From Flavobacteriaceae bacterium (GTDB lineage: Bacteria > Bacteroidota > Bacteroidia > Flavobacteriales > Flavobacteriaceae): a stretch of DNA of 5,065 nucleotides. The notes below the pieces were generated by a model. That model was not told where the DNA came from and searched no databases. It was given only the letters and a program-made list of their open reading frames with translations. This document shows positions 1-4,691 of this stretch, one piece after another. Where the stretch lies: NCBI GenBank assembly GCA_030633285.1, contig DAOVTC010000109.1:1-5065 (forward strand), written 5' to 3'. Position numbers and translations under genes: made by a program. How positions within the stretch are numbered: the first letter of the stretch is position 1; every line of letters begins with the position of its first letter.

Positions 1-1
1 A

Positions 2-30
2 AAAAACCAGTCATATTTCAACTGGTTTTT
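2..30 (-). terminator. Intrinsic terminator of the 171-aa gene (copy A of the CCAGT/ACTGG family)
   Basis: A 10-bp perfect stem (2-11 with 21-30) encloses a 9-base loop. On the minus strand it lies 18 bases after the stop codon of the 49-564 gene and ends in a run of T, as expected of a rho-independent terminator. The arms carry CCAGT/ACTGG and the loop contains ATATTTC. The same arms and loop core recur in the terminator at 3465-3490 and, degenerately, at 668-689. The T run extends to the window edge, so its full length cannot be judged. Confidence 0.8.
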
Positions 31-48
31 GAGGATAAACAATAATAA

Positions 49-564
49 TTAATCCTTTTTTTGAATAAAACCTTCGGTATTATAATAAAACCCAACATCA
101 GAATCAAATGTGTAAGTCCATTTAGCAACCAAATCTTTCACTTCACCTTCTTTCCCTATACCAACAGCCTCAACTAAAATAGTAAAAGAAGATTTTTCGT
201 TATATGGAGGATCTTCTTTAGGAGTTATCCATCCAAACCATGATAATTCCCATCTTCCACGGGATTTATCATCGAGGTTTTTACCATCTACAATTATTTC
301 AGCCTTACCCCATATTTTTGCTTTGAGACCATCCTCTTCAGTCAATGAATTAATATACCAAAAAGACTTTCCTGAAACTCTCCAATCAGTTGCTTTATCA
401 TACCACTCAACAATATTATTTATCACTTGTGTCTTGCCATTTGGTAGCTTAATTGTTGTTCCTTTTACTTCAGGTTTATTTTCAGGATTTGATGTGCCAG
501 TAAATAATATTTGCTTTTTATTTTTAGATTTTGTTACTAGATTACTTAAGGTTGATTGTTCCAT
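49..564 (-). CDS. Uncharacterised Trp-rich cytoplasmic protein, 171 aa
   Basis: I do not recognise this protein. It starts at an ATG at 564 and ends with TAA at 49-51. There is no signal peptide, lipobox or membrane segment, so a cytosolic location is likely. The first ~45 residues are Lys/Thr/Asn-rich and probably flexible. Residues ~50-165 look like a beta-rich domain with eight tryptophans (54, 61, 69, 85, 105, 109, 112, 149) and alternating hydrophobic residues, for example KAKIWGKAEIIVDG at 81-94 and WELSWFGWI at 105-113. The gene is monocistronic: its promoter candidate is at 590-620 and its terminator at 2-30. The start is supported by the promoter lying 25 bases upstream and by a leader block shared with the 3509-3874 gene at the same distance from its ATG. 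The shared flanks suggest co-regulation with that gene although the proteins look unrelated. It is confidently a gene, but its function is unknown. Confidence 0.85.
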   Translation of the reverse strand: MEQSTLSNLVTKSKNKKQILFTGTSNPENKPEVKGTTIKLPNGKTQVINNIVEWYDKATDWRVSGKSFWYINSLTEEDGLKAKIWGKAEIIVDGKNLDDKSRGRWELSWFGWITPKEDPPYNEKSSFTILVEAVGIGKEGEVKDLVAKWTYTFDSDVGFYYNTEGFIQKKD

Positions 565-572
565 AGTTTATA

Positions 573-585
573 TTTTAAAATTAAT
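573..585 (-). repeat. Leader block shared with the 121-aa gene (copy 1)
   Basis: Thirteen bases, TTTTAAAATTAAT on the plus strand, lie exactly 8 bases upstream of the ATG at 564. The identical 13-mer is found at 3883-3895, also 8 bases upstream of its ATG. Taken alone, an A/T-only 13-mer is weak evidence in this genome. The identical position in two leaders makes common descent or a shared translation leader more likely. Confidence 0.55.
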
Positions 586-589
586 CTCA

Positions 590-620
590 CAAAATTATTA
601 TCAATATTTAGAATTAACAA
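590..620 (-). promoter_or_regulatory. Bacteroidota-type promoter of the 171-aa gene
   Basis: On the minus strand there is a -33 TTG (620-618), a 20-base spacer, and a perfect -7 box TAATTTTG (597-590) matching TAnnTTTG. This predicts a transcription start near 586 and a leader of roughly 20 bases before the ATG at 564. The spacing equals that of the promoter candidates at 3902-3932, 4850-4880 and 4994-5024. Confidence 0.65.
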
Positions 621-640
621 TGATGATGATCAATGAAACT

Positions 641-657
641 AATGATAGTTGTCAATA
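641..657 (-). promoter_or_regulatory. AATGATA-N3-GTCAATA element, copy 1 (candidate regulator site)
   Basis: The plus strand reads AATGATAGTTGTCAATA. A second copy, AATGATATAGGTCAATA, lies upstream of the 3509-3874 gene. The two match at 14 of 17 positions, and only the central three bases differ. This copy sits 20 bp upstream of the -33 box, whereas the other overlaps its -33 box. An offset of about two helical turns would fit a transcription-factor site. The protein binding it is unknown. Confidence 0.5.
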
Positions 658-667
658 AATATAAAAA

Positions 668-689
668 CCATTTATATTTCTATAATTGG
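668..689 (-). terminator. Orphan degenerate terminator hairpin (copy B)
   Basis: The hairpin CCA...TGG has an inner ATA/TAT stem and a GAAA tetraloop when read on the minus strand. It shares the 12-base core ATATTTCTATAA with the terminator at 3465-3490. One T.T mismatch (671/686) and a broken outer stem weaken it, but a T run still follows on the minus strand. No gene ends near it: the SRAP gene has its own terminator 150 bases upstream, and the next gene starts about 100 bases downstream. It is either a relic of a lost gene or the end of a small RNA from the 698-836 interval. Confidence 0.5.
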
Positions 690-697
690 ATTAAAAA

Positions 698-836
698 AGA
701 AATGTACAACTCATACAGTTGAATAATCTATTCAAAGGAATTCATATAATTAAGCTATTAAAAGACATGTAATATGTAATGAATAAAAGTGTGGGAAATG
801 GAAACAAATACTTGTGTAAAGGCTTTTTTTTGTATA
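698..836. other. Gene-free interval between two terminators
   Basis: I see no ORF of useful length and no promoter with acceptable spacing on either strand. The interval contains TTAAGCTATT at 750-759, which also occurs at 4220-4229 and, with one change, at 4692-4701, in each case before an orphan terminator. It also has a short inverted pair around GTACAACT...AGTTG (704-721). A small RNA starting here and ending at 668-689 is possible but not supported by a clear promoter. Confidence 0.4.
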
Positions 837-860
837 AAAAGGAGTGAAATATCCCCTTTT
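837..860 (-). terminator. Terminator of the umuD-umuC-SRAP operon
   Basis: An 8-bp stem (AAAAGGGG pairing with CTCCTTTT on the minus strand, including one G.U pair) with an 8-base loop is followed by T residues. The first arm overlaps the SRAP stop codon (859-861), so termination is coupled directly to the end of the coding region. The G.U pair exists only in the minus-strand RNA, which fits leftward transcription. Confidence 0.75.
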
Positions 861-1479
861 AGCTTTCTTTTATTTTGGCTTTCAATTCAATATCTATTTT
901 TTTAAATTCATTCAAATCTGAGTTATTTAACCAATTATACTCATTTTCTTTGGTGAGAATAACAGGCATACGTTTTTTTGTATTGTGAATTTTAGACATT
1001 AATTTGTTTGCTTGTGTAGTAACAATACTATAAGAATTGATTATTTCACCTGTTGTTTTATCTAGCCATTCAGAATAGATTCCACCAAAAGTAAATAACT
1101 CATTATTAGGTAAAGTGATTTCATATTTTTGTTTAATTTTCCCCTTAGAATCTAACCATTGCCATTCATAAAAACCATCGCTAATTACTAAACACCTTTT
1201 ATTAACAGAATTTTTAAAAGAAGGCTTCTCTGTTAGAGTTTCAATTTTAGCATTTAATGTGAATTTCTTTATTTCATCATTTTTTGCCCAATACGGTATT
1301 AAGCCCCATTGATAATGTTCAATTATAGTCTTGTTCTTATTTGTTATAACTGGTGTTTTAGGAAATTCGAAAGCGTTAATAAGATTAGAGGACTGAAACA
1401 AACTAATATCTTCAATTTTTGCATTAAAACGATTTTCAACTTCTATTGCCGATTTTGTTTGTTTGCTATGAAAACACAT
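859..1479 (-). CDS. yedK: SRAP domain protein (YedK/HMCES family), abasic-site DNA-protein crosslinker, 206 aa
   Basis: SRAP proteins form a thiazolidine crosslink with abasic sites in single-stranded DNA, using the amino-terminal cysteine exposed once Met1 is removed. Cys2 is present (MCFHSK). The other family residues are visible: the WGLIPYWA motif at 58-65, Asn76 in NAKIET, Glu105 in DGFYEW and His165 in the IHNTKKRMPVI segment. The length is normal for the bacterial family. The first residues read MCFH rather than the common MCGR, and the usual NAR is NAK, both conservative differences. The gene starts one base after the umuC stop codon, so it is the last gene of the umuD-umuC operon. 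SRAP genes are known to associate with SOS and translesion genes, so a role at damaged replication forks is likely. The start is fixed because Cys must be residue 2. Family assignment is firm; the gene symbol is by homology. Confidence 0.95.
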   Translation of the reverse strand: MCFHSKQTKSAIEVENRFNAKIEDISLFQSSNLINAFEFPKTPVITNKNKTIIEHYQWGLIPYWAKNDEIKKFTLNAKIETLTEKPSFKNSVNKRCLVISDGFYEWQWLDSKGKIKQKYEITLPNNELFTFGGIYSEWLDKTTGEIINSYSIVTTQANKLMSKIHNTKKRMPVILTKENEYNWLNNSDLNEFKKIDIELKAKIKES

Positions 1480-1480
1480 A

Positions 1481-2737
1481 TTAATAAATGTTTATAATTT
1501 CATTCAATTTGGTAGTATATCTAGGTGATAGTTTTTCTTGTCTCATTTTCCATGTTTTACCTAAATCTTGACTTCCAAATTTCACTTTGTTTTGACCAAT
1601 ATCCTTATTTAAGCTATCAATAGTTTTCATCAATGATAGATGTTTGGGGTTTTCCTTACTAAACATAGAGAGTTGCTTTTGATTTTCAGGAGTAATACCC
1701 ATTACAATAACTCCCGCTTTTTTATACTGATAACCTTTTTTAAAAATTTTATCCAAACCTGATACTGCTAATTTAATGATATCAATACTTGAATTGGTTG
1801 GAAAGTATGTTTGTACAATAATATTCTTTTTATACTGTGGCAGGTCTTTTTTAAATCCGTTTGTATGTAAGAAAACCAATATCATATTACAGCAACTATT
1901 TTGTTTTCTTAGTTTTTCAGAACAACTAACAGCAAAAGTACTCACACGCTCTTTAATAGTATTATAATCTGAATACATAAAATCAAATGAACGTGTAGTT
2001 GCAATTGCTTTTTTAGATTTTATCTTGTCTAATTTTAAAGTAGGTTTTCCTTTCAATTCCTGTTTTAGTCGTAAACCAACAACGCTCATTTCTTTGCGTA
2101 CCCAAGCATCTGGTAGATTTATAAAATCATAAGCAGTATTGATATTTCTATATTTTAAACGCTTGGCATATCGATTACCAATACCCCAAACATCATTTAT
2201 TTTTAGCCATTTTAAAGCTTTAATTCTTTTCCCCTCAGTATCTATAATATAAACACCTCCTGTCTCCTTAAAGAATTTCTTAGCTACCCGATTAGCGACT
2301 TTTGAAAGAGCTTTTGTTGGAGCAACTCCAATGCTTATTGGGATGCCTGTTCCTTTATCAATGGTTCTTTTTATATTCTCACAATAGGTTTGTAAATCAA
2401 AATTTTCAAATCCTTTAAATTGTAAAAATGCTTCATCAATACTATAAATTTCAATATCTGAAGTAAAAGAAGAAAGTAAATTCATGACTCTCATACTCAT
2501 ATCTCCATACAATGCATAATTAGATGAAAACACATGAATTTTATTTTTTATAAATACTTCCTTAAATTTAAATGCAGGTGCACCCATAGGAATACCAAAT
2601 GTCTTTGCTTCATTGCTACGTGCAATAACACATCCATCATTGTTGGATAATACCACCACTGGTTTACCGTTCAAATTTGGACGAAAAACACGCTCACAAG
2701 AAGCGTAAAAGTTATTACAATCTACTAATGCAAACAT
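1481..2737 (-). CDS. umuC: UmuC, Y-family translesion DNA polymerase V catalytic subunit, 418 aa
   Basis: This is the catalytic subunit of Pol V, which copies past DNA lesions with UmuD'2 and RecA-ATP. The palm carries Asp6 in LVDCNNFYASCE and Asp101-Glu102 in YSIDEAF, the metal-binding catalytic acids. Tyr11 is at the steric-gate position. The finger segment NNDGCVIARSNEAK (32-45) is typical of the family. A helix-hairpin-helix with WGIGNRYAKRL is at 184-194, followed by the little-finger domain (~240-350). QLSMF at 355-359 matches the beta-clamp-binding motif. The C-terminal ~50 residues, ending in WKMRQEKLSPRYTT, match the UmuC-specific tail domain (DUF4113 type) that separates UmuC from DinB. 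Length is close to E. coli UmuC (422). The ATG follows the umuD stop with no gap (TAG-ATG), suggesting translational coupling and fixed stoichiometry. All key residues are intact, so it is probably functional. Confidence 0.97.
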   Translation of the reverse strand: MFALVDCNNFYASCERVFRPNLNGKPVVVLSNNDGCVIARSNEAKTFGIPMGAPAFKFKEVFIKNKIHVFSSNYALYGDMSMRVMNLLSSFTSDIEIYSIDEAFLQFKGFENFDLQTYCENIKRTIDKGTGIPISIGVAPTKALSKVANRVAKKFFKETGGVYIIDTEGKRIKALKWLKINDVWGIGNRYAKRLKYRNINTAYDFINLPDAWVRKEMSVVGLRLKQELKGKPTLKLDKIKSKKAIATTRSFDFMYSDYNTIKERVSTFAVSCSEKLRKQNSCCNMILVFLHTNGFKKDLPQYKKNIIVQTYFPTNSSIDIIKLAVSGLDKIFKKGYQYKKAGVIVMGITPENQKQLSMFSKENPKHLSLMKTIDSLNKDIGQNKVKFGSQDLGKTWKMRQEKLSPRYTTKLNEIINIY

Positions 2738-3190
2738 CTACAAGGTTTTTATCACATTGGTTACAATACCCCAAATCAAAAAGTCATTTTCTTTAGTAAC
2801 TTTTATTGGAGCATATTTTTCATTTTCCGCAATTAACCAAACTATATCTTTTTCAATCTTTATTCTTTTTACGGTAAATTCTCCCTCAATAAAACAAACG
2901 GCAATTTTGTTATCAGTAGGCTCTAAACTTTTGTCAATAATTAATAAATCCCCTTCATTTAAACCCGCATTAATCATAGAATCCCCTTTTACACGACCAT
3001 AAAACGTAGAAGATGGGTTTTTAATCAACTCTTTATTTAAATCAATAGATAGGTCTAAAAAATCATCAGCAGGGCTTGGGAACCCCGCACTTATACCACT
3101 ATCTACAAATGGTAATTCTAGTTTGGTTTCTGTAGAAATGGAGTAAAATTCTAAGTTTTTTGTGGCATATAATTTTTTAATTTTTGACAT
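2738..3190 (-). CDS. umuD: UmuD, LexA/S24-family autoprotease subunit of polymerase V, 150 aa
   Basis: UmuD cleaves itself when stimulated by RecA filaments, and UmuD' then activates UmuC. The expected cleavage site is Ala35-Gly36 in SAGFPSPADD, matching the Cys-Gly site before GFPSP in E. coli UmuD. The catalytic dyad is Ser71 (KGDSMINAG) and Lys108 (FTVKRI). The mature fragment, residues 36-150, has 115 residues, like E. coli UmuD'. The N-terminal arm (35 residues) is about ten longer than in E. coli and has no helix-turn-helix, so this is not LexA. It is the first gene of the operon. The ATG is preceded closely by a -7-like box (TAACTTTG, 3202-3195), so the transcript may have almost no leader. 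An inverted repeat at 3256-3275 could be its operator, but no canonical LexA box is apparent. Confidence 0.96.
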   Translation of the reverse strand: MSKIKKLYATKNLEFYSISTETKLELPFVDSGISAGFPSPADDFLDLSIDLNKELIKNPSSTFYGRVKGDSMINAGLNEGDLLIIDKSLEPTDNKIAVCFIEGEFTVKRIKIEKDIVWLIAENEKYAPIKVTKENDFLIWGIVTNVIKTL

Positions 3191-3194
3191 AAAA

Positions 3195-3202
3195 CAAAGT
3201 TA
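3195..3202 (-). promoter_or_regulatory. -7 promoter box candidate for the umuD operon
   Basis: On the minus strand TAACTTTG matches TAnnTTTG exactly, with its last base only four bases before the umuD ATG. If used, transcription would begin at or within a few bases of the start codon, giving a nearly leaderless mRNA. No TTG occurs at 17-23 bases upstream; the nearest TTG (3240-3238) is 35 bases away. A weak or activator-dependent promoter is possible, or the match may be chance. Confidence 0.35.
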
Positions 3203-3255
3203 TATTAAAAAGTGGTATGAAATATTAAGAAATTATACAATTATTAAATCTTATG

Positions 3256-3275
3256 AATTTTGTAAAGACAAAATT
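3256..3275. promoter_or_regulatory. Inverted repeat AATTTTGT-N4-ACAAAATT upstream of umuD
   Basis: Two perfect 8-base half-sites are separated by AAAG, about 65-85 bases upstream of the umuD start. There is no T run, and loss of the terminator signature argues against a transcription end. A dyad of this size upstream of a damage-inducible operon is a reasonable operator candidate. The sequence does not show which regulator would bind. Confidence 0.4.
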
Positions 3276-3317
3276 TCTAAATACGATGATTTATAGCCTT
3301 GTTTCGTGTTATTGTTT

Positions 3318-3409
3318 CTATGGTCTGTTTTTGTTTAATTGGATACGTTGCTCAATTTTTGTTAGAATTCCTTTATTTCTTCTTTAGTGGGAGTATATTT
3401 TTCTATCAT
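3318..3409 (-). pseudogene. Possible remnant of a small helical protein gene with a one-base frameshift
   Basis: Minus-strand translation from the ATG at 3409 gives MIEKYTPTKEEIKEF and then TAA at 3362-3364. Restoring one base just before the stop continues the open frame as LTKIEQRIQLNKNRP, to TAG at 3318-3320. The joined 30-residue product is charged and helix-like, as if from one protein. The segment lacks a promoter box and lies between the terminator at 3465-3490 and the umuD promoter region. It could be a decayed gene start, but the evidence is only the appearance of the translation, so chance is not excluded. Confidence 0.25.
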
Positions 3410-3432
3410 AACAAGAGGGTTTTTGAATTAGT

Positions 3433-3446
3433 CATTTCTAGAAATG
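3433..3446. promoter_or_regulatory. Perfect 14-bp palindrome CATTTCTAGAAATG
   Basis: A fully symmetric 14-bp site lies in the intergenic region between the 121-aa gene terminator and the possible remnant ORF at 3318-3409. It has no unpaired loop or T run, so it looks more like a dimeric protein-binding site than a terminator. It is ~245 bases from the umuD start. Function is unknown. Confidence 0.35.
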
Positions 3447-3447
3447 C

Positions 3448-3458
3448 AAGGTTAACAT
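3448..3458. repeat. Post-terminator repeat AAGGTTAACAT, copy 1
   Basis: This 11-mer lies just beyond the T-run side of the terminator at 3465-3490. The identical 11-mer is found at 4499-4509, just beyond the hairpin at 4515-4551. The similarity therefore continues past the part needed for termination, which suggests that whole boundary modules were duplicated. Confidence 0.5.
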
Positions 3459-3464
3459 AAAGAA

Positions 3465-3490
3465 AACCAGTCATATTTCTATAACTGGTT
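3465..3490 (-). terminator. Intrinsic terminator of the 121-aa gene (copy C)
   Basis: On the minus strand AACCAGT pairs with ACTGGTT. The stem continues through one G.U pair and ATA/TAT to a GAAA tetraloop, giving 11 bp in all, followed by TTTTC. It begins about 18 bases after the stop of the 3509-3874 gene. The arms match the terminator at 2-30, and the loop region matches the orphan hairpin at 668-689. Confidence 0.8.
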
Positions 3491-3508
3491 CTTGAAGGGG
3501 GTGATAGT

Positions 3509-3874
3509 TTATCCAATTGCTCCTTCTAATTCTAATTCATCAAATTCTCCTTCTCCTACGGGCTCTTTACCAGTTCTAATAAAACCTACTTTTGAAGACT
3601 CATTAAAACGAAAATAAATAGGTTTTTCATTTCTTAAAAGATCTAAAATTTGGCTATACATAGACATAGGGTAACGCAAGTAAACTAATTTAGAATTAAT
3701 AGAATAATAATTTTCGGGAATACGGTTTTTACCAGGATAGAAATTTGCTTCTAGTATAAGACTATTATCATTATAACATCTAATTATAGCACGAGGGTTT
3801 AAAAGCTTTTTTTTGGTAGGCCCTGCTTGTAAGTGCACCCAATACTTCTCAATTTTACCAGTTATTGTATCCAT
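3509..3874 (-). CDS. Uncharacterised small protein with acidic C-terminus, 121 aa
   Basis: I do not recognise this protein. The ATG at 3874 gives MDTITGKIEKYWVHLQAGPT, and the stop is TAA at 3509-3511. There is no signal peptide or membrane segment. The N-terminal third is basic (KKKLLNPRAIIRCY at 21-34) and Tyr/Phe-rich. Residues 60-100 alternate strand-like and helical stretches (LVYLRYPMSMYSQILDLL, 63-80). The last 20 residues are strongly acidic (EPVGEGEFDELELEGAIG), giving a split charge pattern that might aid nucleic-acid or partner binding, though this is only inference. The gene is monocistronic, with a promoter candidate at 3902-3932 and a terminator at 3465-3490. Its leader and upstream element match those of the 49-564 gene, which supports this start and suggests common regulation. 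Confidence 0.8.
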   Translation of the reverse strand: MDTITGKIEKYWVHLQAGPTKKKLLNPRAIIRCYNDNSLILEANFYPGKNRIPENYYSINSKLVYLRYPMSMYSQILDLLRNEKPIYFRFNESSKVGFIRTGKEPVGEGEFDELELEGAIG

Positions 3875-3882
3875 AATATAAT

Positions 3883-3895
3883 TTTTAAAATTAAT
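3883..3895 (-). repeat. Leader block shared with the 171-aa gene (copy 2)
   Basis: TTTTAAAATTAAT is identical to 573-585 and, like that copy, lies exactly 8 bases from the start codon. Both ATGs are also followed by G. The block is inside the predicted 5' leader of the 121-aa gene. Confidence 0.55.
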
Positions 3896-3901
3896 AATAC
3901 C

Positions 3902-3932
3902 CTAAAATAATATTCATATTAAGAGTAGTCAA
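3902..3932 (-). promoter_or_regulatory. Bacteroidota-type promoter of the 121-aa gene
   Basis: A -33 TTG (3932-3930), a 20-base spacer and a -7 TATTTTAG (3909-3902) are seen on the minus strand. The -7 has one mismatch to TAnnTTTG. The predicted start is near 3898, giving a leader of about 24 bases. The -33 overlaps the AATGATA-N3-GTCAATA element. Confidence 0.55.
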
Positions 3933-3947
3933 TGATATAGGTCAATA
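3931..3947 (-). promoter_or_regulatory. AATGATA-N3-GTCAATA element, copy 2
   Basis: The plus strand reads AATGATATAGGTCAATA, matching 641-657 at all positions outside the central three. Here the element overlaps the -33 box rather than lying 20 bp upstream, so a bound protein could repress here or act from a different face or distance than in the other promoter. Confidence 0.5.
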
Positions 3948-4153
3948 GAATAACTGATTTTAATCAATAAACTTAAAAATATACAATTTGATTTCAATTG
4001 TAAAACTTCATGTTTGCAGAATTGCTTTAATTTTTTCAAATAAGTTTATTCAATTCAGTTAATAATTAATTTAGAGAAGTTTGTATAATTAAGGTTGTTA
4101 AGAATTGTACAACTGTAAGAAAACTTATTAAGAAATAAAATAGTTTCATAAAA
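3948..4153. other. Gene-free stretch upstream of the 121-aa gene
   Basis: No ORF or confident promoter was found. It contains an inverted pair ACAATT-N7-AATTGT (3983-4001) and a TTGTACAA palindrome (4105-4112). Both are short and could be chance in such AT-rich DNA. Confidence 0.4.
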
Positions 4154-4185
4154 TAACCCAAAACGGATTAACACATTTTGGGTTA
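4154..4185 (-). terminator. Orphan hairpin, terminator-like (D)
   Basis: A perfect 10-bp stem TAACCCAAAA/TTTTGGGTTA encloses a 12-base loop. On the minus strand the stem is followed only by TTTTATG, so the T run is short and termination efficiency is uncertain. Strand is assigned from this modest T run and from its neighbours. No gene ends near it. Confidence 0.55.
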
Positions 4186-4219
4186 CTATGATAAAACAAA
4201 AAATTGGTATTATTAATTA

Positions 4220-4240
4220 TTAAGCTATTTTATATTTAGT
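4220..4240 (-). repeat. AATAGCTT block before hairpin D
   Basis: This 21-base block matches 4692-4712 at 18 positions. Both lie 29-35 bases upstream, on the minus strand, of an orphan hairpin (D and F). The first ten bases also occur at 750-759 before the orphan hairpin B. In both longer copies the minus strand reads AAA-ATA-GCT followed by an in-frame stop codon, which could be the fossil 3' end of duplicated genes. Confidence 0.45.
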
Positions 4241-4498
4241 AGTATTTTGTTTTCAATGATTAAAACTAATACTTTTCTATAATGAATAGAAATAGTTTAG
4301 GACGAAGTATAACTTAAACTGTCCGAATGAATATATTTATTTATCAAAAGGAATTTACTTTTATAAAGTATGTGTGTCAACATCGGGTTTTTCTTCCTTT
4401 TTTGTACTAGTAAATTTTAATAATATTTGGAATTCAATCATATAAATTAAAAAACTTGAATGAAAACACTCAGGTTTGAAATAGCTAATTAAAATATA

Positions 4499-4509
4499 AA
4501 GGTTAACAT
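4499..4509. repeat. Post-terminator repeat AAGGTTAACAT, copy 2
   Basis: This is identical to 3448-3458 and occupies the same place relative to its hairpin, just beyond the minus-strand T run. Confidence 0.5.
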
Positions 4510-4527
4510 CATAAAAAAACCGAAATG
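4508..4527. repeat. 20-bp direct repeat, copy 1
   Basis: ATCATAAAAAAACCGAAATG is repeated perfectly at 4938-4957. It covers the T-run side and one full arm of hairpin E. The last 11 bases of the window (5055-5065) match its CATAAAAAAAC portion. Confidence 0.75.
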
Positions 4528-4551
4528 ATCATGAAAAACATTTCGGTTTTT
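4515..4551 (-). terminator. Strong intrinsic terminator (E)
   Basis: A perfect 13-bp stem AAAAACCGAAATG/CATTTCGGTTTTT has an 11-base loop. On the minus strand seven T follow the GG. On the plus strand five T follow, so it could act in both directions. The upstream promoter candidate at 4586-4619 would give an RNA of about 70 bases with no start codon before the hairpin. Confidence 0.75.
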
Positions 4552-4585
4552 AATACTAACTAAAACTATCAATATGAATAGTGTT

Positions 4586-4619
4586 CAAAAATAAATATTA
4601 TAATGAAATTTGATTGCAA
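4586..4619 (-). promoter_or_regulatory. Promoter candidate in front of terminator E
   Basis: On the minus strand -7 TATTTTTG (4593-4586) matches TAnnTTTG exactly. The nearest TTG (4619-4617) is 23 bases upstream, at the long end of the accepted range. The start would be near 4582, only ~30 bases before the hairpin. Confidence 0.4.
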
Positions 4620-4635
4620 CTTCTGTTACTGAAAA

Positions 4636-4663
4636 AAAGCCAGCTACAATTGTAACTGACTTT
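4636..4663 (-). terminator. Terminator hairpin (F) with G.U pairs specific to the minus strand
   Basis: Arms 4636-4647 and 4652-4663 form a 12-bp stem around an AATT loop. Two pairs are A.C mismatches on the plus strand but G.U pairs in the minus-strand RNA, so the structure is intact only when transcribed leftward. Seven T follow on that strand. No clear promoter or gene precedes it, but the block at 4692-4712 does. Confidence 0.7.
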
Positions 4664-4691
4664 AGGTTTGGTTGATTAATTTTAATCTTTT

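Larger units (their letters stand above)
4186..4514. other. Gene-free stretch between hairpins D and E
   Basis: No ORF over 30 codons was found. The best minus-strand promoter candidate is a TTG (4380-4378), 20 bases, then TAAATTCC (4357-4350), which matches only part of the -7 consensus. If active it would give an RNA of about 160-170 bases ending at hairpin D. The stretch also holds the TTAAGCTATT block at 4220-4240. Confidence 0.35.

Noticed and set aside
323..658. Plus-strand frame of 111 codons antisense to the 171-aa gene
   Set aside because: It overlaps the real gene, has a hydrophobic biased composition typical of an antisense shadow, and lacks a promoter.
1309..1497. Plus-strand frame of 62 codons opposite the SRAP gene start
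   Set aside because: It is antisense to the conserved SRAP N-terminus and carries no promoter or family signal.
1776..1967. Plus-strand frame of 63 codons inside umuC
   Set aside because: It is antisense to the UmuC little-finger region and has no promoter.
1481..2737. DinB (polymerase IV) instead of UmuC
   Set aside because: The UmuC-type C-terminal tail domain and the adjacent umuD indicate a Pol V subunit.
2757..3002. Plus-strand frame of 81 codons inside umuD
   Set aside because: It is antisense to the conserved catalytic region of UmuD and has no independent support.
2738..3190. LexA repressor instead of UmuD
   Set aside because: There is no helix-turn-helix domain, the arm before the cleavage site is only 35 residues, and umuC follows directly.
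4105..4112. TTGTACAA palindrome and similar TTGTATA words
   Set aside because: They occur several times in AT-rich spacer on both strands with no consistent position relative to genes.
4327..4410. Plus-strand 27-codon ORF starting MNIFIYQKEF
   Set aside because: There is no promoter, no terminator and the opposite orientation to everything else. A frame this length is expected by chance in this AT-rich stretch.
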